64,000 nt of DNA from Rhodosporidiobolus odoratus (GCA_034387635.1 JAOANU010000009.1:186001-250000); one strand, 5' to 3'. Counted from the stretch's first letter, positions 34,876-47,144 are shown. The notes: a model not told the origin generated them from the sequence alone. Made by a program: numbers and translations.

Positions 34876-36946
34876 TCAATCGTAAAAATCGTCGCTGTAA
34901 TCATCATCGACATTGTCCGGATAGGCATCGTCATCGTCGTCGTCGTCATAATACGCGACGGGCGCTCTTTGGTTGTAGTTGGGCCGGGGTGCAGGTTGGA
35001 CAGGCGGCGCGACAGGTCGAGCATAAAGGGCTTCGTTAGCCTCGTCCTCCCTCGCGGGATCAGTGTCGAATAGACGGCACGGCGGGTTGCGGGAGCACTC
35101 CCCGGTGCAACTGCCAGGGATAGGTCTCCTGCTCGGCAAGAAGATGTAGTTATGCAGGAGGTGGACAATAGCGAAGTTAGGAAGACTTAGGAAGGTCATT
35201 ATATGCCTCTATAGGAGGACGAGATCTTCTATAGGACGCACCAGAGAGACCCACAGGTGTAACAGTGCTCTGTCTTGCACAGAACACATGTCATATGAAA
35301 GCACCCCTCTCTGAGCTCGACCATGACCTTGCAGCCAGGACAACGCGACCATTTCTTCTCGCGAGCTAGGGCGAGGAGTGAAAGGTCTTCTGGATCACGA
35401 GCATTCGGAGGCAGTGACTGTGGGATGCCAAGTAGCCGTCAGAACGCGACGATCATGGAGGATAAAAAGGGGGGTCGGAAACCGACTTGATACGCTTCAC
35501 AGGTATAGCCTTTGGGAGGTTAGGTAAGTAAGGCTGTTTAAGGGAAGAAAGGAGAGAAAACCCTCATCAGCGTGCCAAGACACCTTGCAATTCATGCAGA
35601 GCATGGCATGGCAGGCGGGGCACTCGGCCTGCGGTCCTTCGCCCTCTGTTCGGGATAGTCGAGCGCTGCATCGCGCATTCGGGCAGAACAGCTGCTCTTG
35701 ACTGTCGAGCAACTTACGATAGTGCTATCGGAAGACGAAAAGGCAATCAGCCAGTAAATAGTAAGTGTTGCGGCAAGACAGACTGACCCAACGCTCGAGA
35801 TTTGCTTCGCCGAAAATACGGGCGGCATCGAGGTCGGTGAGAGAGTAATCGCACTGCAGCGCGGGAGGGTTAGTCAGTCACAAGCCTTGAATAACAGGTA
35901 CGCAAGACGCGCACCTGAGCTTCGGGGCAAATAATGGGGAAAGCCCTCGACCCAGGCTCGTTCAGCTTATGCTGTGCATATTCCGCCGCGCAAGTCAAAC
36001 AAGCTATGTGCTTGTCCTTCCTGTCGCCAAAGTACATACCATGCGGAACGGCGCCGGAGGAGGAAGCCTCGAGAGAGACGGTGTAAGGGTCTGTGATGGG
36101 AAGGCAGCGCTCGAGGCAGATGGAACAGGTAGAGGGGTCCGAGGCTTGGAAGACCGGAGCTGTCGAGTTCAGAGAATTGACATGCGTATCATGCAGACAG
36201 AGTGGAAGAGCTGTTGCTTTTCCTTTGTCCTGCACAGTGGAACGGTGTTAGACGAAAGAGATAGTCAACTGCGATTAGGAAGGAAAGTCAAGACGGACCT
36301 GAGCTAAGATGGCCTGCTCTGTTTCTTCCAGACTCGGAGACAGAGGCTCCATTGGGAATAGATGAGCAGTATGAGACGTCGAGGCCTGCAAAAAGCTATA
36401 GAAGGTCAGAAAAGATCGATTTCCGGCAACAGAGCATTGAAGCGTACCATAATCCACTCGACCTCGTCCTGCCCAAGGGGGTCCATCGCGCCATACTCCT
36501 CTTCATCATCCTCATCCTGCTCAACCGCTCTTGCAAATTCCGCATCAACCGCGATGTTCCCCCTCTCCTCATCCCACTCCCTCTGAACCTCTCTCGCCCT
36601 AATGCGATCCGAAAAGACATGACGATCCTGCGCCCGGAATTGCAGCCCTCGAAAGCCTGAGATGGAGGACGTCGAGTTGCCTCCTTAGAGCCAGGACCTC
36701 GTCGTTGTCTTCGAAAGAAGACGATGAATTGGATGGGACGCAAGACCCGCCGCTTGCGAGACTGACGCTGTCTTGAATGGCCGATTCGAGTTGGAGATGC
36801 TCGGCGGCTTGCTGTTCTTCTGCGGCGCGGAGGTCCTGAGCTAGCAGGGTTGCGAGGAAGGAAAGGGTTTCTGCGTCGGTGTTGAGATCAATCGAGGGTG
36901 CGGGCGAGCCGAGTGAGAGCACCGTAAATTGGCAGACTGCTGTCAT
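34876..36946 (-). CDS. RBR (RING-IBR-RING) E3 ubiquitin ligase
   Basis: RBR ligases take ubiquitin from an E2 onto a Cys of RING2 before passing it to the substrate. About nine exons. The N-terminal third is acidic/helical (AETLSFLATLLAQDLRAAEEQ). RING1 starts at CSICLERC and continues through HIACLTCAAEYAQHKL and FPIICPEAQC. The IBR reads FCPNARCSARL...AECPACHAMLCMNCKVSWH. After GYTCEAYQ, RING2 is CPGCKVMVEL-REGCFHMTC-VLCKTEHCYTC; the catalytic Cys is the one before FHM. The tail is very acidic (seven consecutive Asp, then DDDYSDDFYD). The splice between exons 1 and 2 near 36640-36720 and the start (36946, MTAVCQFTV) are approximate. It is not confidently ARI1 or ITT1. Confidence 0.88.
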
Positions 36947-37230
36947 AACAAGCACGTGCAATGAGCGGGAGAAGAAGAAAGAGAGAAACGGGAAGCCAGA
37001 AGGACCGCTGGAGGCTCGAGCCTCAACCACCTTTTTGACCAGATGACTCGGTGACGACCGAGTAGTGACCGTCGGTAGCCTGCTCGGCCTTCTTGCTAGT
37101 GGCCCTATCTGGTCGTATCTGCGAGCTGATGATCTAGAGCACCGGCGGAACGGCGGCGAAAAGGCGAAGGTCCGAAAAAGAAAAACGACGGCTTCGTTCG
37201 ACACCTCTTGCTCGTCGCGCCTGCCCGCGT

Positions 37231-38519
37231 CTAAACCTTATACCTGACCCTGCCCACACTGAGCAAAAACTCCCTCCCCTTTCTAACCTGACCCTTTCCC
37301 TTTACACCCCTCTCCCGCTCCTCATTCTCCTCCTGAACCTCAATCCCCAAATCCCTCCCTTCAGTATCATGCCACCCCAAAGGACCATGGTCACAATCCG
37401 CACAAGTGAGGTATTTGATCGTCGCTGGTACTGACGAGGTGTGTGATTGTGGTGAGGGGAAGGAAGAGGAGGAGGAGGAGGAGGAGGAGGGAGGAGCAGC
37501 GTTTCGGGAAAAGCCGATGTTTTCGAAGGAGAGGGGGGAGGGGATGGACCAGTAGCCTGATTGGTGAGGAGGCGACGAGGGAGGAGGTACAGAGGTGGAG
37601 GAGGAAATAGGGCGGGGGAGGGCGGGGAGCTGCGGTGTAAAGACGATCAGTACGGAGGGAGGGTCTGAGGAAGATGGTGGCAAAAACAAACCTCGAAATC
37701 GCTTGGGTGAGATCGAACCCATCTTCCAGTCCCTCTTCGAAGGAGCAGGCATCGGCATTCGGGACGGGGACAGTACAGGTCGGCGGTGTTTAGGTAGGTT
37801 TCGGGGTGAATGAGAGATTCGACGCCAGATGGGAAGCGGGAGAGGGGTAGGCCGGGGGAGCGGACGTTTGGTCCTTCGTCTTCCTCTTGTGGTGCTGCGG
37901 CTGCTGCTACGACGGCGAGAGAGGTTGACGGGGAAGGGCCAGAGGTGGGCGGGACGAAGTCGACCTTTAATTCGAACCATTCCCTCGGACCATGAACGAC
38001 TTGGCTCTTCCCTACCAGCTCAAACCTAGCCTTCTGATACAGCGGCACGAGCTCCTCGTGTGCAATAAGCCTGGCGCCTTTAATCTGTCCTTCTCTGCTC
38101 ATTTCCGTCAGTCTGTGAAGGTATTCCTTCAATAACCCCTTTGCGATTCCTTTGCCTTGGCAGGATTTGTCGACGCAGACGGAGTGGATGGCAACGAATG
38201 ATCCGGTAGGGTCGTGGGTGGACATGGAGTCGTGAGTGAGGGTGGAGGAGGAAGTGAGAGTGGAGCAGATGTAGCCGATGAGGGTGCGAGAGGAGGAGTC
38301 GTCGTCCTGAGAGTAGGCGCCCAGGAAGTAAGGTGCGGCATTCTTTTGACGTGTTCTGCGAGTGTATCTGTGAGCTCACTCGGCGGGTAGACGTGAAGGA
38401 CAGGAGACGTACTCGAGGGAAGGGAGGGAAGCGGCTTCATCAGATGGGAAACCCGCCGATTCAATCTCAAAAGCTCGGGGGATGTCATCCGCTTGTACGA
38501 GAGCGTATTCGATCGTCAT
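37231..38519 (-). CDS. AANAT-like GNAT acetyltransferase fused to an Mss4-like domain
   Basis: Three exons (38519-38413, 38355-37692, 37629-37231) give 389 aa. Residues 1-210 are a GNAT domain of the arylalkylamine N-acetyltransferase type: EIESAGFPSDEAASLPSLE, NAAPYFLGAYS, IHSVCVDKSCQGKGIAKGLL (acetyl-CoA loop), LVPLYQKARFELVG. After a linker, residues 265 onward read ADLYCPRPECRCLLL...GTGRW, then TIKYLTCADCDHGPLGWHD. These two CxxC pairs plus DHGPLGWHD are the fold signature of Mss4/DSS4 (Rab-GTPase chaperones). The fusion is continuous within exons, so it is not a prediction artefact of joining neighbours. The Mss4 part has a Ser-rich insert. Confidence 0.85.
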
Positions 38520-38991
38520 ACCAGCTGTTCAGAGCAAACGAGAAGTGGGGTGAAGAGGAGAGAGTCGGATGCTCCCCTCTTCATCTTGAACCACCTCTGA
38601 TCCAACCCACAGTGCTCTGCTTGCTTCGTCTAGCTCACCGTCCGTACGATCAAAGCTTGCGCTACCGCCCGAGGTACTCGGATCAGCCGCCAGTCTAGGC
38701 AGACGTTGAATTAGGCGCTCACCTCCTCGCCCGTGTTGAGCCAGCGCACACGCTTCGTACACCTCTGTTGGACTGTTTCAAGGCATAGGTGAGGATTTAA
38801 AGATTTCAACAGCTCCACTGTCTAACGCCGCGACCGCTCACCTGAATTTGCGTGCTGACGATTCTTTCTCGCACAGACCCCCCCACCTCCCTTCCTCATC
38901 CGCCAATCTCATCTCGCTCACAGCCTGGCACTCCATCCGACCCTTCCTTAGACTACCCCGTTCGCCGATCCTATCCAACAAGTCACCAACA
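38520..38991. promoter_or_regulatory. Divergent promoter region between GNAT-Mss4 and TEM1
   Basis: A 472-bp gap between two genes transcribed away from each other. A 77-codon minus-strand frame at 38529-38762 lacks any recognisable motif and could be 5' UTR. No defined binding site can be named. Confidence 0.4.
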
Positions 38992-40395
38992 ATGGCAGAG
39001 GCATCTTCGACAGGAGCAAAAGCATCAGGTGGGGCCGCTGCAGAGGACAAGAACAGGTGCGAGAACGCTCGAGTGGCCTTTCGGCGTGCCCTCATCCCAT
39101 GATTGGGCTGTACTGATAGGATACCCTGTTCTCGACACAGTGTCGTCCTCAAGGTCGGCATGGTCGGCGACTCGCAGATTGGAAAAACGTCTCTCATGTA
39201 CGGCCGGTCTTTACTCGCTTCACCTACCCTCTTTGCAGCGTCGGTGGTGCATGGCTCATGAGTGACCTGTGTTCGCCCGCGCAGGGTCAAGTACGTTGAA
39301 GGAAGCTACGATGAGGATTACATTCAGACGCTGGGGGTGAATTTCATGGAGAAGACGGTACGTTCCGGTCCGCTCTCTGTTTCATTTCCTCCCTGACGTC
39401 TTGCGCACGCTCATGTCGACCCCGCATCGCTCGCCCGCTCCCTGTTCACCCCTCCTCATCCCCGCGACATTTTCCTTTTCCGACACGCAATGCACACCAG
39501 ATCTCGATTCGCAACACGGAAATCACCTTTTCCATCTGGGACCTCGGAGGACAACGAGAGTTCGTCTCCATGCTCCCGTTGGTTTGTAACGACGCCGTGG
39601 CGATCCTGTTCATGTTTGATCTGAGTCGGAAGAGTACGTTGAATAGTATCAAAGAGTGGTATAGGCAGGCTAGGGGGTTTAATAAGGTGCGTTCCGCCTC
39701 GGTGGGGACTCGTTGTGGAGCGGCACCCTGTGGCAGTGGAGGGACCGCCTCTTCGGAGACGGAGACAAGGCGATCAACTCACTGGAGCTCTAGTGTCTGG
39801 TACGCAGACTGCTATCCCTTTTCTGGTGGGCACCAAGTACGACCACTTCAACACCTTTTCACAAGACGAGCAAGAAGAAATCACGCGGCAGGTGCGCCCA
39901 AGGCTCCTTCCACATTCTCCATTGACTCTGAGCATACTGACTCCGCCCGTTGACCCCCTTTTTTCGCCCCTGCTCTGGCCACACTACTCGCACGGCGTGA
40001 TGTGCTTCTCGATGGTGATGGGTGATGGGAGGACTGATAGGCCAAGCGATTCTCGAAAGCGATGAAAGCGCCCTTGATTTTCTGCTCAACAAGTCATTCG
40101 ATAAACGTACAGAAGATCTTCAAGATTGTACTGAGCAAGGTGCGTTCAGTCGGTTTCCACGGCTCCCTCTACTCGTGTCTTCCTCCGAGGCACAAGTCGA
40201 TGGGCGAAGCCCGTGTTCTGCTGAACTGACGAGTCAACCTCTACTTAGGCCTTCGACCTGAAATGCACTATCCCAGAAATTAAAGATGTCGGCGAACCAT
40301 TACTGATCTACCTGGACGTACGTCTACCGAGTTACTATTCCTGCGTTGCCCTCTACCTATGCTGACAATTCTTTCTGAGCTCTGGCAGGTTTGAT
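38992..40395 (+). CDS. TEM1: Septation/mitotic-exit GTPase TEM1/SPG1
   Basis: Ras-like GTPase at the spindle pole body that triggers the mitotic-exit/septation-initiation network. Eight exons (38992-39056, 39141-39197, 39285-39357, 39501-39686, 39808-39891, 40041-40139, 40249-40317, 40390-40395) give 212 aa. G1 is GDSQIGKTS; next are [24 protein letters not shown]3 [51 protein letters not shown]4 VGTKYDHF and G5 [14 protein letters not shown]. The final exon contributes one codon and the stop. No prenylation CAAX box is present, as expected for this family. Confidence 0.95.
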
Positions 40396-41150
40396 TTCCC
40401 TTCCGCTCTCGCCATATCCTCGCCGTACTGCGCCATTCCGTGCCATCTTTGCGTCTCTCAGACATAACCGTCGCACCCTCTCTAGGCGTTCCATTGGGCG
40501 CTATCGCTTTACCGTCTCTACCCTGCCACCCGCTCTTGTCTTTTCCCTTTCGGCATCCTTCTACCCTTTTGTTGCAACCCCCCAGTCACACATTCCCTAC
40601 TTCCATCCATTCCCCAACAGTCAGTTCAGCATTCCCTTCTCGCTCGTTAGCTCGTTTCCGCCTCTCTCTCTCTCTCTGCGTTGTTTCTTGTCCTTCTTAA
40701 CCCGCAGTCGCAATTCTCGGTACAATCTCTCTGTGCCCCATCTTGACAAGCCCACAGGTTTTCGGCGTCGTGTATGCTGGAGAGCGTAGTACAGTACCGG
40801 GGCCTTGCTGGTCCCGATACAAAGCGAGCGTACACGCCGGGACAGCCTTCACCTCGACGACCTTCTCAAGTGCGGACTTCAACCGGCGGTACTGGGCGGT
40901 GGCAGAACTCGAACGGGCCGCGAATGTGTACAGCGTGCAACGGTTTTAGCTTGGCTCTACACAGCCTTATTACCGCCCCGTCCGGCGGATGACCTTGACC
41001 TCGCCTCGAGCCAATTTGGGCGCAACTCCTATAACTCCCGCGGCGGCGAGTGCGGGCATGGGCCGGGTTCGTGGTGCTCTCAGCTCTTGGTTTCCTCTCC
41101 TCTCTCTCGGTACACCTCGAAGCACGCCTGATCCTTTCCTTACGTCGACC
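40396..41150. other. Intergenic between TEM1 and the 444-aa gene
   Basis: About 755 bp. Two overlapping open frames (40743-40949 and 40774-40992) both look partly protein-like but have no match I recognise; one could be a missed exon. The 40396-40680 half is pyrimidine-rich, as in 3' UTRs and promoters here. Confidence 0.4.
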
Positions 41151-42822
41151 ATGTCCTACCAGCCTCAGGATCCATCCCGCCGTGGCGGTGCCGCTTCTGG
41201 CAGGCCCGAAGATCCTCTCGACATCGCCGCATCTGAATCACTCAGTCGGATGAAGGCGCTCCTCGAAAATATGAGGGACCAGTGGCCTAGTGAGACGAGC
41301 CCTATGCGGAAGGGTTTCGTTGTGCGTGCCATTTTTTCTTGTTAGCAGCGGTGCAGAGACCCGAACTGACCAAAGCATCTCTTGTGCAGAAACTGATCGG
41401 CCTGAACAAGTTCGGCCTGATCGCCCTGGAGAAGCTTGAGAAACAGCAAACCGAGTTAGAAGTGCGGCAGTCGTTCCGCAGTTTTTTTCCTGCCGGTCAG
41501 CATTTTGCAGGTCATTCTCACGTGCTTCGCGCCACAGAACGCGTATGCAGAGGTCACCCTGCCCGTCCTGGCCCCCGTGTTGCTGCGCTTCATCGCCAAC
41601 GATCTCGACAAGAAGAATGTGCTCAACATGGCAATGCAGCCTGAACACCTTCCCGACTTTCAAGATATCGAACACCTGGAGCAGGATGGCCATCTCACAC
41701 CCCGTGCGGCTATGTCTCTTCTACACAGTACTGCAGGAGAGAAGCTTACCAGTTCAGCTCGCACTGCAGGTGTCGCCGACCTCCTGCGTGATACTTTGAC
41801 GCAACACAAACATCTATACACAAACCTCAACGCCCACACTCAGCCTGATGGTAAACCACGTTTCTCTACACTTGCGCAGCTGCGTGCTGATGACCTTGTA
41901 CGGGCAGGTGTGAACGGGCTGTTCATGCGACAAGCCGTGGTTCTCGACCGCTGGATCCCCGGCTTGAGGGCAGCCGGGGAGCGATTCGTCACGAGCCCCA
42001 AGGGTCTTGTGGCATCTCGGCTAACGGGGTCGACCAATCCTCAGATCGAAAACCGGAAGACATGGCCGTGGGCAAGTAGTCCTTTTTTTTCCTCCCTCGC
42101 GTCTTGAAAGCCCAAGACCAACACTGATAACGCGACCCCCCCCCCCCCCTCTCTCCCCCCCCCCCCCCCCCCCCTCGGTAGAATCCTAAAAGGTGGGACG
42201 ACAATGGCAAGCCGATTGGCGGTGCAACCGTTGACAGCACCATTCTGGAGCTGATGAGGCGCGCGAAGCCTTCGAAGGGTTCCCACTCTCGTCGCCAGAA
42301 TCGTCTCGCCTATCGCGAGTATCAGGAGAGGAGGCTGGATTTGCCGAACAGCGAGCCTGGGAAATACCCTGAAGATCAGCGAGGCAGGCTTTCGCGCCCG
42401 TCTAGTGAGGACGACACTGGGAGCGGTTCTGAAGAGGGCGAGATCACGGTGCGTCCTCATGTTCGTCCTCCAGGCCCCTTCTTCCCGCCTGTCACCATTA
42501 CCAAATTGATGGTATGGCTCAGCTCCGACATAATTAACTGCCTTGATGCACGACACAGGAACCGCCGGCTCTTCGCGCTCCTCAGACTACACCTTCGGTT
42601 TTCAAGAACCCTCGGCAACCTCCTTCCACGCATATACCCGCTCATTCCGGCCACACTGCCCAGGATGTACACACGCTTATCGAAGAAGAGGCTGTCGCTG
42701 CAGAGCGCCGACGACGCCGCGATAAAACGCTCAGGAGCGACGGCAGTGCAAGGCCCGTGCGCGACTCCCGAGTCTACAAGCCTAATCGCGGTGACAGTAG
42801 CCGTTACGGAGGCCCGCAGTGA
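41151..42822 (+). CDS. Uncharacterised 444-aa protein
   Basis: Not recognised. Five exons join in frame: 41151-41321, 41390-41461, 41511-42071, 42182-42448, 42559-42822. The start MSYQPQDPSRR has a good context (CGACCATGTCC); an upstream in-frame ATG at 41058 would add 31 residues. The N-terminal half looks folded and helical (SLSRMKALLENMRDQWPSE, LIGLNKFGLIALEKLEKQQ, VTLPVLAPVLLRFIANDLD), followed by RADDLVRAGVNGLFMRQAVV and NPKRWDDNGKPIGG. The C-terminal part is charged and disordered (DDTGSGSEEGEIT, AAERRRRRDKTLRSDG). Intron 3 (42072-42181) has a GCAAGT donor and a long poly-C tract. Confidence 0.6.
42135..42174 (+). repeat. Poly-C tract inside an intron
   Basis: Two runs of C (about 14 and about 20), separated by TCTCT, fill the 3' half of intron 42072-42181 and act as its polypyrimidine tract. 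Such a tract is prone to length change and to sequencing error. Confidence 0.85.
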
Positions 42823-43725
42823 CTCAGGACCACAGGCTGGACGAAGAACGCCGTTGTGTGTATGTGAGAGGGGAGTGTAGGCGGGTCGGGGGATTTGAGA
42901 AGCTGCGGGAGAGCGTGCTCAGAGGCGGAAAAAGTCGAGGGTGGCCTTCTCAGTCTGGAGGAAAACGGGAAGTTGCGGTTTTGTGTCCCCTTGTAACACT
43001 ATTCTCTGTCACACACAAAACTCAAATACGCCTACTAGCCAGACGACAGCGAGGCAGCGATTCGTGTAAGCTTGAACGTGCTCGACAAGTTACTGTATGC
43101 TGGTGGTTGCGCTCAGTCTCTGCGATGGCAGCCGTTGGGAGGACAATCCTGCCGATTCTTCTCACCTCCCCCGGACGATGATCCTTGCGCTCTTGCGGAG
43201 GTTCAGTCTCGCAGCCGCATACGCGTACGCGAGGGGCGAGGTAGGAAAAGCCCGAGGAAGAAAAAGGGCCGCCTGAATGACATGCCTCCCCAGCGCTCAT
43301 GCAGCCGACCCTCTGGGTCCGGGGCGAGGCCTACGTCTCGAAAGCGTGCGCTGATCGTCTCGACGAGTCCGTGCAGCTTTTACTGACGCTCGTATTCCTG
43401 CGAGAACTCCGAGTCGTTGGTTTCCAGTCGACAATGTCGTCTCTCTCGTTTGCTCCGTGCCCTCGCGTTGCCTAGAACACAGCCTAAATCACAGTCTGGT
43501 AGAGTGTACAGTACTGCCTTACCCTGAGTTGGTCAAACAGAGACTTTCGCACGCGTCCTCCTGCTCCACCTCACCCCGTTCAACAACTCACCTCGAACCC
43601 TCGTTGCGGGGCCAGTCTTGCGCTAGTGCATTGCTCAACACTCTATAGAGATCCCTCAGCCCAGCAATAACACCTCAGATCGCCGACCCTGCGACCCTCC
43701 CCGTCACTCAGCTCCTCCGCCCAAA
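42823..43725. other. Intergenic upstream of AP-1 gamma
   Basis: About 0.9 kb. Only short overlapping frames are present. I see no RNA gene, repeat or transposon feature. Confidence 0.5.
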
Positions 43726-46700
43726 ATGGTCACTTACAACCTGCGAGCGCTGATCAAAGCCATCAGGGCAACCAAGACCATCGCGGATGAGCGTAACCTC
43801 ATCTTCCAGGAATCGGCAGCCATCAGGACGGCGTTCAAGGAGGAAGGCAAGTCCATCTCCTCATCATGGGTTTCAAAGGGTCTGCAGTGCGATACGGAGA
43901 CAAGATTCACGCAGCAGTGCTGGTCAAGCTTGTGCGCGGAGGCCGACTCCCACCCAGCATCTCTACTGGGCCGGACAGGCAGCATCCTGCGGCTCCACCT
44001 CAGCGGAGTGTGCGGCTAGTCAAGCGAAGTGTACGATGGGCAGCACGGACGACACAAGCGTACTAAGCACACCTCTGCAATTGAGTAATCGATGGCGTAC
44101 TCGCGCTGACGATCCTACTTTCCCCACCACAGATTCCTTCACCCGGCATAACAATGTAGCCAAGCTCCTCTACATCCATATGCTGGGCTATCCAGCACAC
44201 TTTGGACAGATCGAGTGCTTGAAGCTGGTCGCGCAACCCAAGTTCGCCGTGCGTACCCTCTTTACCTTGTGCAGAGCTGATGAGTCTTGCCGCCTGTAGA
44301 TTTGCCGACAAGCGGTTGGGGTACTTGGGGATCATGCTCTTGCTGGACGAGAACCAAGAGGTTCTCACTCTGGTGACCAACTCGCTCAAGAAGTCAGCCC
44401 GCCTCTGTATCCTCGGTTACAAACGGACCTAACCCTTTCCCGCTCACAGCGACATGAACCACTCGTCAGCTTCCACCGTCTCACTCGCCCTCTGCACCTT
44501 CGCCAACATCGCCTCGGAAGAGATGTCTCGCGATCTCGTCACCGAGATTGAGCGTTGCTTGGGGTCCGGCAACGCGTACATTCGGAAAAAGGCCGGTCTT
44601 GCGGCTCTTCGCTGCCTGTACAAGGTACCGGATCTGGTGGACCACTTCGAAGGGCGAGCGACCAGCCTCTTGAGCGATCGTAACCACGGTGTGCTGCTTA
44701 CGGGCGTGACGCTGGTGACGGAGATGGTTAGGTTGGTCGGTGGAGAACCGTTCCGCAAGGTCCGCACTTATCCCACTCCGCTTCGGGCAAGCCGCACTCA
44801 CGATCCGCTCATACAGGCGGTTCCCCTTCTCGTTCGACACCTCAAAGCCCTTGTCACCACCAACTACTCGCCTGAACACGACGTTAGCGGCATTACCGAC
44901 CCTTTCCTCCAGGTCAAAATTCTGCGTCTGCTCCGTATGCTCGGCAAGGGTGACGTGGAGGCGAGCGAGGCTATGAACGATATCTTGGCACAGGTTCGTC
45001 CCTTTTTCTATTTCCTCCGGGGCGAGACAACTTGACTTAAGGCGCTTCCTCGGGCAGGTGGCGACCAACACGGAATCAGCGAAGAACGTCGGCAACTCAA
45101 TCCTCTACGAGACGGTCTTGACGATCTTGGAAATCGAGGCGGATAGTGGGTTGAGGGTAATGGCGATCAACATTCTGGGCAAGTTCCTTGGGAACCGCGA
45201 CAATAACATCCGGTGCGCTACCTTTGTCCTGTTTCCCACGAACGATGCTCACACTCATTCAATACGCAGCTACGTCGCTCTCAACACCCTTCTCAAGGTC
45301 GTCTCAATGGACACCAACGCCGTTCAGCGTCACCGCGCGATCATCCTCGACTGTCTCCGCGATGGAGACATCTCGATCCGCCGCCGTGCTCTCGAGTTGT
45401 CATACGCCCTCATCAATGAGTCGAATGTCCGAGTGCTCACTCGCGAGCTGCTTGCGTTCCTCGAAGTCGCCGACAACGAATTCAAGCTTGGCATGACTAC
45501 TCAGGTTTGTTCAGCGGCAGAGCGTTTTGCGCCCAACCGAAGATGGCACATCGATACTGTGCTCCGGGTTCTTAAGCTCGTACGCCGTTCCACATCTACG
45601 TTGGCGTGAGCGCAGACCTAACTCTTTCTGCATTTGCAGGCTGGCAACTACGTTCGCGAGGAAGTTCTCTCTGCCTTCATCCGCCTTGTCACCCACACTC
45701 CCGATCTCCAGTCGTACACCGTCTACAAGCTCTACACCGCTCTCAAAGCCGACGTCTCGCAAGAAGCGCTTACCCTTGCCGGGGTCTGGACGATTGGCGA
45801 GTACGGCGACGTCTTGCTGCACGGTGGAACGACGACCGTAGCTGGAGACGATGAGGAAAGTCAGGCGGCGACGAGCGAGGCAGTGAACGAGAAGGACGTG
45901 ATTGATTTGTTGGAGAAAATCCTCGTCTCGCCTTACACCAATACCAATATCCGCCAATTTGTCCTCACCGCCCTCACCAAACTCTCGACCCGCTTCTCGC
46001 AACCCGACCAGCTTGCCCGCCTGGCCAAGGCGCTGCACCAGTTCGACACTAGCGTTGAGCTTGAGTTGCAGCAGAGGGCGGTGGAATTCGGAAAGTTGCT
46101 TCAGCTGGAATCGATCAAGGGTGGTGTGTTGGAAAGGATGCCTCCGCCGGAAATCAAGGCGACGGTAATGGGAACGGTCAGTGAGAAGAGGCCCGTCGGT
46201 TCTTTGCGACCGGACAAAGACGTGAGTCTCTTCCACTGGTCCACGCTTCTTGCATTCCTCGAACTTACCTTCCTCGACCGCAGGCTCTCCTCGATCTCAT
46301 GGGCGACGAGACGAACAGTCCGACCTCGGCGACCTCGCCCGTAGCTTCGCAGCAAACAACGCAGGACCTTCTCGCCGATATCTTCGGCACGGGTGACTCG
46401 ACCCCTGCGCCCGCTGCAGCCGCTGCACCTCCCTCAAACCCTGTCAACGACATCATGTCCCTCTTCGGGTCTACCTCGCTCTCCCCGCAACCCACCGGCA
46501 CCTCCGCATCATCCACCTCTGCCTCTGCCGACCTCTTCTCCGCCTTGTCCTCTACTCCTGCCGCGCCTACCCCTACTCCCGCACCCGCACCAGCCGCAAT
46601 CGCACCCGCCGGTCCTCAAGCACACGAGGCTTACAACCGCAACGGCCTTCGAATCACCCTCACTCCAGTTCGCGATACCAACAACCGCAACGTGGTCAAC

Positions 46701-47144
46701 GTCTTGGCCAAGTTCACCTCGACGGAACCGGTTTCGGCGGTCAATTTCCAGGCTGCAGTGCCAAAGGTGCGTGCTAGCCCGTCATCCGATCCGAACTCTC
46801 TTCTTCTCGTGGGAGAAAACTTTACTGACTCGACGACGACTCCCCTGGCACAGACTCAAAAGCTGCAAATGCTCGCCATGTCCAAGCCAGACGTCCAGCC
46901 GGGATCTACCGAGACCCAGCAGCTCCGTGTCATGGTCGCCGGTCCCGGGGTAAGTTCACTCCGCCCTTTTCTCTACTTGCACGTGTGGCACTTGCCGTTA
47001 GAATTACTGGACTGATCAATGGCTGCGGCATCACCACAGGCTCTCGTCCGTCTCCGACTACGGATTGCCTATTCTGCCTCGGTAGGACCGCAGCAGGATC
47101 AGACCGACTTCTCGTTCCCGACCGAGTTGATGGCTGGACCGTAA
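43726..47144 (+). CDS. APL4: AP-1 clathrin adaptor complex gamma subunit
   Basis: Large subunit of AP-1, which sorts cargo into clathrin vesicles at the trans-Golgi/endosomes. Eleven exons (43726-43846, 44133-44241, 44300-44392, 44450-44759, 44817-44993, 45058-45212, 45270-45579, 45640-46221, 46284-46766, 46854-46949, 47040-47144) give 846 aa. The trunk starts [23 protein letters not shown] and contains [51 protein letters not shown] and [24 protein letters not shown] Pro/Ala/Ser hinge (about residues 560-650) leads to the gamma-ear domain ([40 protein letters not shown]). The first intron is 286 nt and uses a GC donor (GCAAGT). Confidence 0.96.

Noticed and set aside
12615..38519. Apparent ubiquitin/SUMO gene cluster (UBA2, RING-H2, Elongin C, RBR ligase)
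   Set aside because: The genes are on both strands, separated by unrelated housekeeping genes, and such families are common; chance proximity is the simpler reading.
40743..40992. Two overlapping ORFs upstream of the 444-aa gene
   Set aside because: Could be a missed exon, but neither frame joins the downstream gene with a convincing splice pair and neither has a recognisable motif.
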